A stretch of DNA of 64,000 bases, taken from NCBI RefSeq assembly GCF_900101985.1, contig NZ_FNAR01000012.1, positions 1 through 64,000 on the forward strand, given 5' to 3'. The translations under genes and the position numbers were made by a program. This DNA comes from Bhargavaea beijingensis. Lineage in GTDB: Bacteria; Bacillota; Bacilli; Bacillales_A; Planococcaceae. Of this stretch, positions 34,708 to 43,277 are shown one piece after another. A model generated the notes under the pieces. That model was not told the origin of the DNA and searched no databases. It saw only the letters and a list, made by a program, of their open reading frames with translations. The stretch's first letter is position 1. Each line of letters begins with the position of its first letter.

Positions 34708-34755
34708 GCAGAGAACTGGGGATATCATATATTCAGTAATAGGAGGCGGGAAAGA

Positions 34756-35019
34756 ATGGAGTCGGTGATGGGATTGCTGTTGGGTACCCTGCAGTTGTTT
34801 TATCCGCTGATTGTGATGTCTGCAATTGCCTTTGTCCTTGGGCTGATCTTGCGCTCGTGGTTATGGGTGCTGGCAAGCGCGGTCCTGATTTATCCGGATT
34901 CCTGGTACATTGGCGGCACCCCGGCCTTCCCATGGGCAATTTATGTCCCGCTCATTCCCGTGTTCGTGGCAATATGGCTATTCCTTTCGAAAAAACGGAA
35001 CAGGCGGGCTGCTGCTTGA
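34756..35019 (+). CDS. Small membrane protein, 87 aa
   Basis: Three predicted helices (about 12-30, 33-48 and 58-77) and a basic tail KKRNRRAAA. The N-terminal 25 codons have a decayed duplicate at 32442. AGGAGGCGGG lies upstream. Family not identified; it may belong to the same operon as the deaminase. Confidence 0.7.
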   Translation: MESVMGLLLGTLQLFYPLIVMSAIAFVLGLILRSWLWVLASAVLIYPDSWYIGGTPAFPWAIYVPLIPVFVAIWLFLSKKRNRRAAA

Positions 35020-35183
35020 GCACAATAGGAATTGAACCCGGCCAGCAGCTTAGGCCCAAAATCTGATACAGTGATAAGGGCCATGCAGCAATAGTAATGC
35101 ATGTTATTTTTCCGACAACACGCCATTAACTTTCCTTTTTGATATAATAGAACCATATTATTCTATATCGGAGGAGGGAACTG

Positions 35184-35450
35184 TTGGAAACGAACAAAGT
35201 GTTTTCAATAAATACTGCGGAAGTTCTATTGCTGGTTTCTACTTTTTTCTTGTTTCTCTATATCTACGATCACCACACGTACTTTGGTTTGTTTGAAGAT
35301 ATATATAGACTGGTGCTTCCAACTGTCCTGCTTTATTTCATGCCCTTGACTACTTTTTACTTATTTTTGCACTCTTATATTCGTCGCTACAATGCATTCA
35401 AACATGCAGAGGGTTCTAATGAAAGTCATTTTACCAGTGAAAGCGATTAA
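35184..35450 (+). CDS. Small membrane protein, 88 aa
   Basis: Two predicted helices (about 11-29 and 40-62) and a polar C-terminal tail. It starts with TTG after a strong GGAGGAGGG site. A TATAAT at 35143-35148 suggests its own promoter. Family not recognised; AT-rich. Confidence 0.6.
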   Translation: METNKVFSINTAEVLLLVSTFFLFLYIYDHHTYFGLFEDIYRLVLPTVLLYFMPLTTFYLFLHSYIRRYNAFKHAEGSNESHFTSESD

Positions 35451-35480
35451 TGGATAGCGTTCGCCGTCCATTTTTTATTT
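35450..35480 (+). terminator. Terminator of the 35184 gene
   Basis: ATGGATAGCG and CGCCGTCCAT followed by TTTTTATTTG. Confidence 0.75.
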
Positions 35481-35539
35481 GCTTGCAAGGGCGTGAAAAG
35501 GTCTATTTCTAATCGGAATAGATCCAGGCACCCCAAAGT

Positions 35540-35577
35540 AAACGCTGTTCCGGACATGACCGGGACGGCGTTTTTCC
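35540..35577 (+). terminator. Orphan hairpin with T tract
   Basis: AACGCTGTTCCGG and CCGGGACGGCGTT followed by TTTCC. No gene is seen between 35481 and 35540. A close relative of this hairpin lies at 41104. Confidence 0.65.
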
Positions 35578-35693
35578 ATTTTAAAACTTGAGACCCTTTT
35601 CAGAGCGAAGGCATGGTCCTGGTTCCGCCGGCTGTTGTAATCATCCTGAAACTGTTAATGGATTTTGTCCAATTATCAGACCAAGCGATTCTG

Positions 35694-35722
35694 TTGACTA
35701 AAAATACCCCCACCAGTATATT
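35694..35722 (+). promoter_or_regulatory. Promoter of the MFS gene
   Basis: TTGACT at 35694-35699 and TATATT at 35717-35722 with a 17-base spacer. The transcript would carry a leader of about 155 bases before the MFS start. That leader (35730-35884) shows no gene or known riboswitch. Confidence 0.65.
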
Positions 35723-35884
35723 GAACTTACTTTATCTGGTCAGACTTCCGGCGTCATCAGTTCCACGCGCCACAAAAGAAGGTTTGGACATCACGGCTGA
35801 AATCCCGGCAGAAAGGGATGTTTCCCTTCTATAGGGACAGCCCCTGTTGCTTTTTGGTTTCTTCATGCGGGAAGGTGAATAAAA

Positions 35885-37111
35885 TTGAACAATCGGCAAA
35901 TCGGGATCAAAGAAAATTTAGTTAACTTTATCCTTTTGGTGGTTACCAACTTTTTTGTCGGTTCCATGGTTGGTTTGGAACGTGCTTTGCTTCCTCTCAT
36001 CGGCAAAGACTTCGGATTGGCATCAGCTAGTGCAGCATTATCTTTTATCATCAGTTTTGGTTTTTCAAAAGCGATCGTGAACTATTTCGCCGGCACTCTT
36101 GCTGATTGGCTGGGAAGAAAAAAAGTTCTCCTATTAGGTTGGGGGATCGGGCTGCTGGTCCCTCTACTGATCATCTTTGCAAATTCATGGTGGGTGATCA
36201 TTATCGCGAATATTTTCCTCGGGATCAACCAGGGCCTGACCTGGTCCATGACAGTCAACATGAAAATTGATATTGCCAAATCGACACAAAGAGGAATTGC
36301 CGTCGGCTTGAACGAGTTTGCGGGATATTCAGGGGTAGCTGTCATGGCGGCTGTGTCCGGGTTCATGGCCTCCACTTATTCCAATCGTCCGGAGCCATTC
36401 TATCTCGGACTCGGGATTGTGGTGATCGGTATGATCTTGTCATTGCTTGTTAAAGATTCAGCGACGGAGACTGAACAGCCTGAACAAGGTAGAGTTCACA
36501 AGATGACCGCAAGAGAAATTTTCTTGAAAACAACGTTTACCAACAAAAATATGTCAAGCGTTACTTTTGCGGGGTTCAGCACGAACTTTAAAGATGGCAT
36601 GGCGTGGGGATTGCTTCCCATTTATTTTACCGGGGTCGGCTTGACGTTGTCAGAAGTCGGAGTTCTTGTTGCCATCTATCCTTCTGCGTGGGGATTGTTC
36701 CAGCTTTTCACCGGCGCACTAAGTGATAGAATCGGTCGCAAGCGATTAATCGTTGCAGGAATGGGGCTTCAGGCTTTTTCATTATGGATGATCATAGCTG
36801 CAGATCAATTTAGTCTGTGGCTGCTATCGGCGATTCTTCTCGGTTTAGGAACGGCAATGGTTTATCCTACATTACAGGCAGCAATCAGTGACGTGGCCCA
36901 ACCGGAATGGAGAGCTTCCTCAATGGGAGTTTATCGCTTCTGGAGAGACAGCGGATACGCATTCGGAGCATTATTTGCCGGGCTTTTGACGGATATTCTG
37001 AATGTCGAATGGGCCATTGGATTAGTGGCTTTACTGCCTTTGGGTGCAGCCGTTGCAGCAGCCTTCAGGTTACGCGAGACATTGCCCGCTCTTGGTAAAG
37101 GAAACAATTGA
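35885..37111 (+). CDS. Major facilitator superfamily transporter
   Basis: A 408-residue, 12-helix transporter with the loop 2-3 motif GTLADWLGRKKVL and the equivalent GALSDRIGRKRL between helices 8 and 9. A short charged central loop (about 195-215) follows helix 6. It is of the drug-efflux-like type, substrate unknown. The TTG start has GGAAGGTG seven to eight bases upstream. The gene is AT-richer than the core genes around it. Confidence 0.85.
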   Translation: MNNRQIGIKENLVNFILLVVTNFFVGSMVGLERALLPLIGKDFGLASASAALSFIISFGFSKAIVNYFAGTLADWLGRKKVLLLGWGIGLLVPLLIIFANSWWVIIIANIFLGINQGLTWSMTVNMKIDIAKSTQRGIAVGLNEFAGYSGVAVMAAVSGFMASTYSNRPEPFYLGLGIVVIGMILSLLVKDSATETEQPEQGRVHKMTAREIFLKTTFTNKNMSSVTFAGFSTNFKDGMAWGLLPIYFTGVGLTLSEVGVLVAIYPSAWGLFQLFTGALSDRIGRKRLIVAGMGLQAFSLWMIIAADQFSLWLLSAILLGLGTAMVYPTLQAAISDVAQPEWRASSMGVYRFWRDSGYAFGALFAGLLTDILNVEWAIGLVALLPLGAAVAAAFRLRETLPALGKGNN

Positions 37112-37123
37112 ACGCACGAAAAA

Positions 37124-37168
37124 CGAAAAACCATTGCCGTTCATAAAAGGGAAGGCAATGGTTTTTCG
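37124..37168. terminator. Bidirectional terminator, MFS / histidine kinase
   Basis: CGAAAAACCATTGCC pairs with GGCAATGGTTTTTCG; a T tract follows on each strand. Confidence 0.85.
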
Positions 37169-37191
37169 TGAACAGCAGAAGGTGGGGAAGG

Positions 37192-37224
37192 GGGGCTCCG
37201 GCTGACCGGCGCCCCGTTTTTTTT
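37192..37224 (+). terminator. Second plus-strand terminator
   Basis: GGGGCTCCGG and CCGGCGCCCC followed by G and eight T residues, a backup for the MFS unit. Confidence 0.8.
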
Positions 37225-37231
37225 GACGGAG

Positions 37232-38311
37232 TTACTCGCGGCAGGGAATCGTGAATTGAAAGGCATGGGAATGGCCGTCTGTTTCAAGAAACAGTTTCCC
37301 TCCATGCCGGCAGACAATTTCATCGGATATGGCAAGCCCAAGGCCAAGACCACCCGTTTCCCGTTTGCGTGAGCGTTCGACTCTGTGGAACCGGGTGAAC
37401 AGTTCTGTTCGGTCTTCTTCGGGAATCGGTAGTCCCGGACCGGCTACGGTGATACGATAAGCCGATTCCATGCGTTCACCGGTAATCCGGACGGGCCCTT
37501 CCCCACTGTAATAGCGGATTGCATTCTCTATGAGATTCGCCAAAACCTGGGTAATCCCGGCACCATCAACAACGAGATTCATCGGCTCTGCATGGACCTC
37601 ACATTGGATGCCCCGGTCCTGAAGAGTCCATTTAAACATGTTTGCGGCTTGCGAAACGAGATCATGGGCGTTCACTTGATCTTTGGCTAAAAAGTGCTGA
37701 TGCCTGGCGTCGTCCCATTCTTTTAGACGCTCCAATTGTTCAACCAGATCAATCAGCCGTTCGGATTCATTGTGAAGGGAAGTATATAAATCCGGGGAAC
37801 CTTCAATGACTCCGTTTTTCAAGGCATTCAGATAACCGTTAATATTACTGATGGGGGTCCGGATTTCATGAGAAAGATCCGAAACCAGCTTTTTCTGTTG
37901 GCGTCTGTTGTAGCTAAGTTGATCCACCAAATCATTAAAATGCAGGATGAGTTCCTGCATGTCCCCGTTTGTCCTGACAGCAACCGGGCGGGGATCCGCT
38001 CCGCTTTTCAGTTCTTTGGTTGCACGGATCAATTCACGGATAGGCTTTGTAAGTGCGCGGTTCGACTTTAAATGAAGCAGGCCACCGGTAAGGATGGCAA
38101 TCACACTGAAAATCCACAAATCCTGTCTGAGTGCCACCCGGAAGGCCGCGGCATATTCTGCGCTCTGGTTGTTCTCAACAAGTATGCAGGCGGTACTGTA
38201 GACCGCCCAGCTGCTTATCGCAATCACAATCGTAGTGATCGCGATATTTAATAGAGTTATTTTCCAGAGGAAAGATTTTGGGAACTGCTTCTGCAGCTTA
38301 TTGCGCAACAA
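37232..38311 (-). CDS. Sensor histidine kinase
   Basis: A 359-residue kinase: two membrane helices (about 15-37 and 60-80) around a short external loop, a HAMP-like linker, a HisKA box with phospho-acceptor LSHEIRTP, and an ATPase domain with NLIENAIRYY, GLPIPEEDR and the GGLGLGLAI box. The start is TTG near 38311, inside the regulator gene, with GGGG seven bases upstream. In the ATPase domain AGPGLPI replaces the usual DxGxGI, a variant N-box/G1 region worth noting. Confidence 0.85.
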   Translation of the reverse strand: MLRNKLQKQFPKSFLWKITLLNIAITTIVIAISSWAVYSTACILVENNQSAEYAAAFRVALRQDLWIFSVIAILTGGLLHLKSNRALTKPIRELIRATKELKSGADPRPVAVRTNGDMQELILHFNDLVDQLSYNRRQQKKLVSDLSHEIRTPISNINGYLNALKNGVIEGSPDLYTSLHNESERLIDLVEQLERLKEWDDARHQHFLAKDQVNAHDLVSQAANMFKWTLQDRGIQCEVHAEPMNLVVDGAGITQVLANLIENAIRYYSGEGPVRITGERMESAYRITVAGPGLPIPEEDRTELFTRFHRVERSRKRETGGLGLGLAISDEIVCRHGGKLFLETDGHSHAFQFTIPCRE

Positions 38312-38981
38312 ATTTATACCCCATTCCCCGGACCGTGATGATTCGTACGGGTTTAGGCGGATTGATCTCAATTTTCTCACGCAGTTTCTTAATATGCGCA
38401 TCAACCGTCCGGTCCAGCACAATCTGCTCAGAGGATGGATAGAGCTGTTCGATCAGTGCGTCGCGGCTGAAGACGATATTCGGATGTTTCATCAGGTGAT
38501 GAAGGAGGATGAACTCGTGCTTGGTTAAGTGGACGGGCTGTTCATTCAGTGTGACTTCTCCTTTGAGGGGTTTAAGACAAAGTCGGTCGTAGCACAGTTT
38601 ACGGCAGAAACGGCCGGTCCTTCTCAGTACCGCTTCTACATGGGCGACCAATTCTTCGGGGTCGAAAGGCTTCGTCAAATAATCATCGGCGCCCATATGA
38701 AGACCGCTGATTTTGTCTTCCGTCTTCGATTTGGCAGACAACATGATGATCGCGACTTCATCCCCAAAACGGGCTTTTACCCAGCGACAGAATTCCTCAC
38801 CGCTGACCTTGGGCATCATCAGATCAAGAATGATCAGACAAGGCTGAACCTCAGCGAATAACGACTTTGCTTCTTCACCATCTGCCGCTTCAATCACATC
38901 ATAGCCGTCTTTCTTTAAATAGAGACTGATCAGTTCGCGCATCATCTGATCGTCTTCCACAACCATCAATCGTTGCTTCAT
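38298..38981 (-). CDS. OmpR/PhoB-family response regulator
   Basis: A 227-residue regulator with receiver residues D10, D11 and phospho-acceptor D53 (LIILDLMMPK), Lys in LTKPF, and a C-terminal winged helix ending in RTVDAHIKKLREKIE and VRGMGYKF. It pairs with the overlapping kinase gene. The ATG at 38981 has GGGGGTG six bases upstream. Placement in an operon with thioredoxin-like and CcdA genes suggests control of a thiol-redox or cytochrome-maturation response. Confidence 0.92.
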   Translation of the reverse strand: MKQRLMVVEDDQMMRELISLYLKKDGYDVIEAADGEEAKSLFAEVQPCLIILDLMMPKVSGEEFCRWVKARFGDEVAIIMLSAKSKTEDKISGLHMGADDYLTKPFDPEELVAHVEAVLRRTGRFCRKLCYDRLCLKPLKGEVTLNEQPVHLTKHEFILLHHLMKHPNIVFSRDALIEQLYPSSEQIVLDRTVDAHIKKLREKIEINPPKPVRIITVRGMGYKFVAQ

Positions 38982-39020
38982 GTATTTCACCCCCGTCCTT
39001 ATTTTACAGGGAGATATGGC

Positions 39021-39623
39021 TTATTTCATTCGGAGAAGTTCACGGCGCATCATATCGTAGTTCATGGCTCCCATTGCAACAAACTGAATCCGCCCGTCCG
39101 AATCAATCATGTAGCTGGTTGGATAGGCTACCACATTGAATTGCTCAGAAAGAGCGCCCTTTGAATCCATCAGAATCGGAAAGCTTAAGCCGAGTTCTTC
39201 TGCAAATTCTCCTGCGTCATCAGGTGATTTCTCGGTATGGGTCAGGTTGACAGCAAGAACCTTTCCTTCTCCGTCTTCATGGATTTTCTGCATGTCCGGC
39301 ATTTCCGCCCGGCAAGGCGGGCACCAGGTTGCCCAGAAATTGATGAAGACCCGTTCTCCCCGGTAGTCAGACAATCTGACCGTTTCGCCGTCCAATGTCT
39401 GGAGTTCGAAGTCAGGTGCGATCTGCCCCCGAGTAATTCCGATCGTGTCTTCCGGAACGGTTTCTGCTGCGGGTTCGGTTTCTGCACCGCTTTCCTTTTC
39501 GGTATTTGAATAAACGACAGGAGTGCGTTTCTCAGTTTGCTCTGTTTCCGAGGTGCTCAAAAAATGATAGGTCGCCCATCCGATCATGCCAATAATGACC
39601 AGGCTAATGACTGTCTGTTTCAT
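39021..39623 (-). CDS. Membrane-anchored thioredoxin-like protein (TlpA/ResA type)
   Basis: A 200-residue protein: an N-terminal membrane anchor (residues 3-20), an acidic/Thr-rich linker, and a thioredoxin fold with the active site WCPPC in FINFWATWCPPCRAEMP, then YPTSYMID cis-proline. It would act outside the membrane as a thiol reductant, receiving electrons from the adjacent CcdA. The ATG at 39623 follows AAAGGATGG. It lies 16 bases after ccdA. Confidence 0.9.
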   Translation of the reverse strand: MKQTVISLVIIGMIGWATYHFLSTSETEQTEKRTPVVYSNTEKESGAETEPAAETVPEDTIGITRGQIAPDFELQTLDGETVRLSDYRGERVFINFWATWCPPCRAEMPDMQKIHEDGEGKVLAVNLTHTEKSPDDAGEFAEELGLSFPILMDSKGALSEQFNVVAYPTSYMIDSDGRIQFVAMGAMNYDMMRRELLRMK

Positions 39624-39639
39624 TGGAGAATCCATCCTT

Positions 39640-40398
39640 TCATCCCAATTTGGAGAACCAAGTATCATCGATCAGCTCAAGCAGGTAGGCTGCAATCTTC
39701 GGCATTTGACCAAAGAACAAAAGCAGGCCCATGATGATCATGATCGCGCCCCCGGCTTTAATGATCCATCCGGATTTCCGGACCAGCCACTTCGTCGATC
39801 CGATAAAGAAGGTCAGTAAGAGAAAAGGGATGGAAAATCCGAGAACATACAGCGCGGTATAAACCATGCCTTGTGCGGGCTGTGCGGCCGATAACAGCAG
39901 GATAGAGGCGAAGATCGGCCCGATGCACGGTGTCCATCCTGCGGCAAAACCGATGCCGACAACAAACGTGCCGGCGTAGCTGGTTCCCGATTTTGAAATC
40001 TGTAATCTTCTTTCTCTCATGAATCCGGGAATCTGGAGCCATCCGCCAACGAGAAAACCCATGAAAACGATGAGGATACCGGCAATCTGCTGGATGAACA
40101 TCCCGGTATTCCCGGTAAGCAGACCCAGCCCCCATTGTCCGATGAAAGTTGAACCGGCACCGAGACTCATGAAGATGACGGCAATACCTAAAAGAAAAAC
40201 AATGGAATGGCTTAGCAGCTTTCGCCGGATCGGAGCCGTAGGCTGGTCTTGAAGTTCCATCGTGCTGATCCCGGTAATGTACGATAAATACGCGGGGAAG
40301 AGCGGGAGTACACAAGGCGAAAGAAAAGAAATGGCGCCGGCTCCAAGTGCGAGGATCATCGCAAGAAGAATGGAGGTGTCGGCAGTAATCATGTCCAT
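39640..40398 (-). CDS. ccdA: CcdA-family thiol-electron transporter
   Basis: A 252-residue protein with six helices. The two redox cysteines are in FLSPCVLPLFPAYLSYITG (helix 1) and GWTPCIGPIFASIL (helix 4). CcdA carries reducing power from cytoplasmic thioredoxin to external ResA-like proteins. The ATG at 40398 has GAGGG seven bases upstream. It overlaps the upstream membrane gene by ten bases. This may be an extra copy separate from the cytochrome c maturation ccdA. Confidence 0.88.
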   Translation of the reverse strand: MDMITADTSILLAMILALGAGAISFLSPCVLPLFPAYLSYITGISTMELQDQPTAPIRRKLLSHSIVFLLGIAVIFMSLGAGSTFIGQWGLGLLTGNTGMFIQQIAGILIVFMGFLVGGWLQIPGFMRERRLQISKSGTSYAGTFVVGIGFAAGWTPCIGPIFASILLLSAAQPAQGMVYTALYVLGFSIPFLLLTFFIGSTKWLVRKSGWIIKAGGAIMIIMGLLLFFGQMPKIAAYLLELIDDTWFSKLG

Positions 40399-41012
40399 AA
40401 TGTTCCCTCTTTCCAAAGTAATTTGATCGCGCTGGCGGCCATGACAGTAAACATCAGGAAAATCCAGGGTGAGATGAGAAATCCGAACATCGTCAGAACA
40501 GGCTGAATCAACAGGGTAGAGAGCCCTCCGGCTGCCCAGAGCAGCAACGACATCACCATCAGCCGGTCAGGTGGGAGGGCCTTCCGAACACTGAACAGGG
40601 AAAGCCCTCCATAAAGAAAGAGGTTGATCAGGTTTGCGGGATGGCTGCCAATGACGAACTCCGTAAACTCGAAAAGAAAAGAAGACAGGAACCATAAGCG
40701 AAGCAGAAAAAGAAGAATTCCCGGGTCGGACCGGTCCCGCCAGATCCTGAAAACCAAGATGATTCCCGTCAGCAACGAGGCCGTATAGAAAGCGGCGGAA
40801 TCCGCCGGCCTGGAAAGAACAGCGACAGGTTCGCGAATCAGATGATGCACGTTCAACGCAAGTTTGCTGGCCCATAGAAAGATAAGGAAGTCCGCAATAA
40901 TCGAAATGGCATGGGACAACTGCCCCTTCTTATCTGATAGCAGAGCAACCAACCATGCCCCAGCTCCCAGACTGCTGACCAGTATTCCGATGGTGGTCAT
41001 TTGAGCGGTCAT
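40389..41012 (-). CDS. Seven-helix membrane protein, unknown
   Basis: A 207-residue hydrophobic protein with about six or seven helices and no clear motif. GGAGGGATGAC gives the ribosome site. It is the first gene of the redox/two-component operon, so it may be a partner of CcdA or a sensor component; nothing in the sequence settles this. Confidence 0.7.
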   Translation of the reverse strand: MTAQMTTIGILVSSLGAGAWLVALLSDKKGQLSHAISIIADFLIFLWASKLALNVHHLIREPVAVLSRPADSAAFYTASLLTGIILVFRIWRDRSDPGILLFLLRLWFLSSFLFEFTEFVIGSHPANLINLFLYGGLSLFSVRKALPPDRLMVMSLLLWAAGGLSTLLIQPVLTMFGFLISPWIFLMFTVMAASAIKLLWKEGTLWT

Positions 41013-41065
41013 GGGGGTGTCATCCCTCCTTCCTTATTCGTGTGACTTCACATTACCTTTGAAAT

Positions 41066-41083
41066 ATGAAAGTTTGATGAAAG
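41066..41083. promoter_or_regulatory. Direct repeat ATGAAAG, 11-bp spacing
   Basis: ATGAAAG at 41066-41072 and 41077-41083, eleven bases apart, about 55 bases before the operon's first start. PhoB-type regulators bind direct repeats at this spacing, so self-control by the operon's own regulator is possible. Confidence 0.4.
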
Positions 41084-41103
41084 CCATTCGCCGACTGCAC
41101 AAG

Positions 41104-41140
41104 AAAATGCCGTTCCGGACACGTCCGGAACGGCATTTTT
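41104..41140 (-). terminator. Terminator of the LytTR gene
   Basis: A perfect 17-bp stem, AAAATGCCGTTCCGGAC and its complement, with a two-base loop; T tracts on both strands. Confidence 0.85.
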
Positions 41141-41145
41141 CCATT

Positions 41146-41793
41146 TCAGAATCCGAGAACCTTTCTAAGTGTGGGGGCATGTGCCTGGCTGACCGGGATT
41201 TCCGATCCGTCCGAGGTCGTGATGAGGAGTCCTGAGGTAAAGTCGTCTTTGCGGATGCGGCTGATGAAGTCCGTGTTGATCAGATAAGAGCGGTGCACCC
41301 GGAGGAAGGAGCCAGGCAGTTCCGCTTCCAGTTGCTTGAGTGTCCGGGTGGAAGCGAATTCTTCCCCGTCCGCGTAGAACCAGGTTTTTTTGTCGGCACT
41401 TTCAATGTGGGTGATGCGGCTGACGGAGACCGGGACCCAGTCATCGTCATTGCGGCCGGTCAGGTAGCGGATCGGGGCCGCCTTTTTCCGTTCTTCGGGA
41501 AGAAGGACGATGACGGCACCGGGAAGCGATCCGATCTCGACCGGATAGCCAATCCCATAATAGGAAGTGTTCTGATCCGGGAAGGACAGCCGGTCTTCCG
41601 CTCGCCGGCCTGTCTCGATCACCTGATGGGCGATATCCCCTGGGGTGACGGGTTGGCCGGGGGCGAGCGGAATGTTCAACCCCCGCTGGTCGAGGTGAAT
41701 GTACTGCCCGTCTGCCGCCACGGCAAATACCGCTTTTTCCGGAATCCACTCAAAAGCAAACTGCGCCAACTGTTCTAACACACCGTTTTTCAT
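41146..41793 (-). CDS. LytTR-domain transcriptional regulator
   Basis: A 215-residue protein. The N-terminal part (about 10-100) resembles a PAS-type sensor (WIPEKAVFAVAADGQYI). The C-terminal LytTR domain (about 115-215) includes RITHIESADKKTWFYADGEEF, LEAELPGSFLRVHRSYLIN and ISRI. No receiver domain is present, so it may sense a small molecule directly. The ATG at 41793 follows GGAGGAGATCAG. It is divergent from aceA and is the obvious candidate to control it. Confidence 0.88.
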   Translation of the reverse strand: MKNGVLEQLAQFAFEWIPEKAVFAVAADGQYIHLDQRGLNIPLAPGQPVTPGDIAHQVIETGRRAEDRLSFPDQNTSYYGIGYPVEIGSLPGAVIVLLPEERKKAAPIRYLTGRNDDDWVPVSVSRITHIESADKKTWFYADGEEFASTRTLKQLEAELPGSFLRVHRSYLINTDFISRIRKDDFTSGLLITTSDGSEIPVSQAHAPTLRKVLGF

Positions 41794-41880
41794 CTGATCT
41801 CCTCCATTCATCGGCGAACCGCCCATGTTCATCAAAGAATTTCCCCTTTTAGTCCGAAAACCCAGACAAGAAAGACAATT

Positions 41881-41948
41881 CTGTTATATAGTAAGTTACA
41901 ACAACAGCAGCTGTTATGAAACAGTCAAAAAGAACTATTTTATAACAG
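41881..41948. promoter_or_regulatory. Three CTGTTATA sites at 30-bp steps before aceA
   Basis: CTGTTATA at 41881-41888, CTGTTATG at 41911-41918, and its complement TATAACAG at 41941-41948. The spacing is exactly 30 bp each time, about three helical turns. They fill the gap between the LytTR gene and aceA. Confidence 0.6.
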
Positions 41949-41981
41949 TGTTAATAAAACCCTCTGAAAGGTGTGTTTCGG

Positions 41982-43259
41982 ATGACGACAAAACAAGCGG
42001 AAATCGAACAGATTGAAATGGGATGGCAGGATGAGCGCTGGAACGGAATCACACGGCCGTACACGGCGGAAGATGTGTATCGCCTCCGCGGCTCCGTCCA
42101 GATTGAACATACACTCGCAAAGCGCGGAGCGGACCGTCTATGGAAGTCCCTGCAGGATGAACCGTTCATCAACGCACTGGGCGCCCTCACCGGGAACCAG
42201 GCGATGCAGCAGGTCAAGGCGGGGCTGCAGGCCATCTACCTGAGCGGCTGGCAGGTCGCGGCGGATGCGAACATCGCAGGCCAGATGTACCCGGACCAGA
42301 GCCTGTACCCGGCAAACAGCGTCCCGCATGTGGTGAAGCGCATCAACCAGGCGCTCCAGCGCGCCGACCAGATCGACCGCGCGGAAGGCCGGGAAGGGTT
42401 CGACTGGTTTGCCCCGATCGTGGCGGATGCGGAAGCCGGATTCGGCGGCCCGCTGAATGTCTTCGAGCTGATGAAGGGCATGATCGAGGCCGGTGCTGCA
42501 GGCGTCCACTTCGAGGACCAGCTTGCATCCGAGAAGAAATGCGGCCACCTCGGCGGCAAGGTTCTTCTGCCGACTCAGAATGCGATCAAGAACCTGATCT
42601 CCGCACGGCTCGCGGCTGACGTCATGGGCGTTCCGACAATCATCATCGCCCGCACCGACGCGGATGCGGCGGATCTGATCACAAGTGACATCGACCCGGC
42701 GGACCACGAGTTCATCACGGGAGAACGCACGCCTGAAGGCTTCTACCGCACCCGTGCCGGCATCGACCAGGCGATCGCACGAGGCCTTGCTTACGCGCCT
42801 TATGCCGACCTGATCTGGTGCGAAACTTCCAAACCGTCGCTTGAGGAAGCCAAAAAGTTCGCTGATGCAATCCACGAGAAGTTCCCGGGCAAGATGCTCG
42901 CGTACAACTGCTCGCCTTCCTTCAACTGGGAAGCGAACCTCGACAAGGAAACAATCGCCGAGTACCAGCGTGAAATCGCGAAGATGGGGTACAAGTTCCA
43001 GTTCGTCACGCTTGCCGGTTTCCACTCGCTGAACCACAGCATGTTCGAACTGGCGCATGCCTACAGGGACGAAGGCATGGCGGCCTACTCCCGTCTCCAG
43101 CAGGCCGAGTTCGCCAGCGAGGAAAAAGGCTACACGGCAACACGCCACCAGCGCGAAGTCGGCACCGGCTACTTCGACGAAGTCGCGCAAGTGATCTCCG
43201 GCGGTCAGTCATCCACGACCGCGATGGCGGGATCCACGGAAACTGCGCAGTTCGTATAA
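41982..43259 (+). CDS. aceA: Isocitrate lyase
   Basis: A 425-residue enzyme that splits isocitrate to glyoxylate and succinate. The catalytic motif KKCGH is at residues 185-189 with Cys187 as the general acid, next to [26 protein letters not shown] and [20 protein letters not shown] are typical. AAAGGTG lies about eight bases before the ATG. With aceB it forms the glyoxylate shunt, allowing growth on acetate or fatty acids. Confidence 0.96.
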   Translation: MTTKQAEIEQIEMGWQDERWNGITRPYTAEDVYRLRGSVQIEHTLAKRGADRLWKSLQDEPFINALGALTGNQAMQQVKAGLQAIYLSGWQVAADANIAGQMYPDQSLYPANSVPHVVKRINQALQRADQIDRAEGREGFDWFAPIVADAEAGFGGPLNVFELMKGMIEAGAAGVHFEDQLASEKKCGHLGGKVLLPTQNAIKNLISARLAADVMGVPTIIIARTDADAADLITSDIDPADHEFITGERTPEGFYRTRAGIDQAIARGLAYAPYADLIWCETSKPSLEEAKKFADAIHEKFPGKMLAYNCSPSFNWEANLDKETIAEYQREIAKMGYKFQFVTLAGFHSLNHSMFELAHAYRDEGMAAYSRLQQAEFASEEKGYTATRHQREVGTGYFDEVAQVISGGQSSTTAMAGSTETAQFV

Positions 43260-43277
43260 GGAAAGGAGCGGTTGCAC

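Noticed and set aside
35613-35834. 73-codon frame before the MFS gene
   Set aside because: No ribosome site; a good promoter (35694-35722) lies inside it, and there is no family resemblance.
36000-37111. Mobile element around the MFS gene
   Set aside because: AT-rich composition suggests transfer, but no transposase, integrase, terminal repeats or target duplications were found at its ends.
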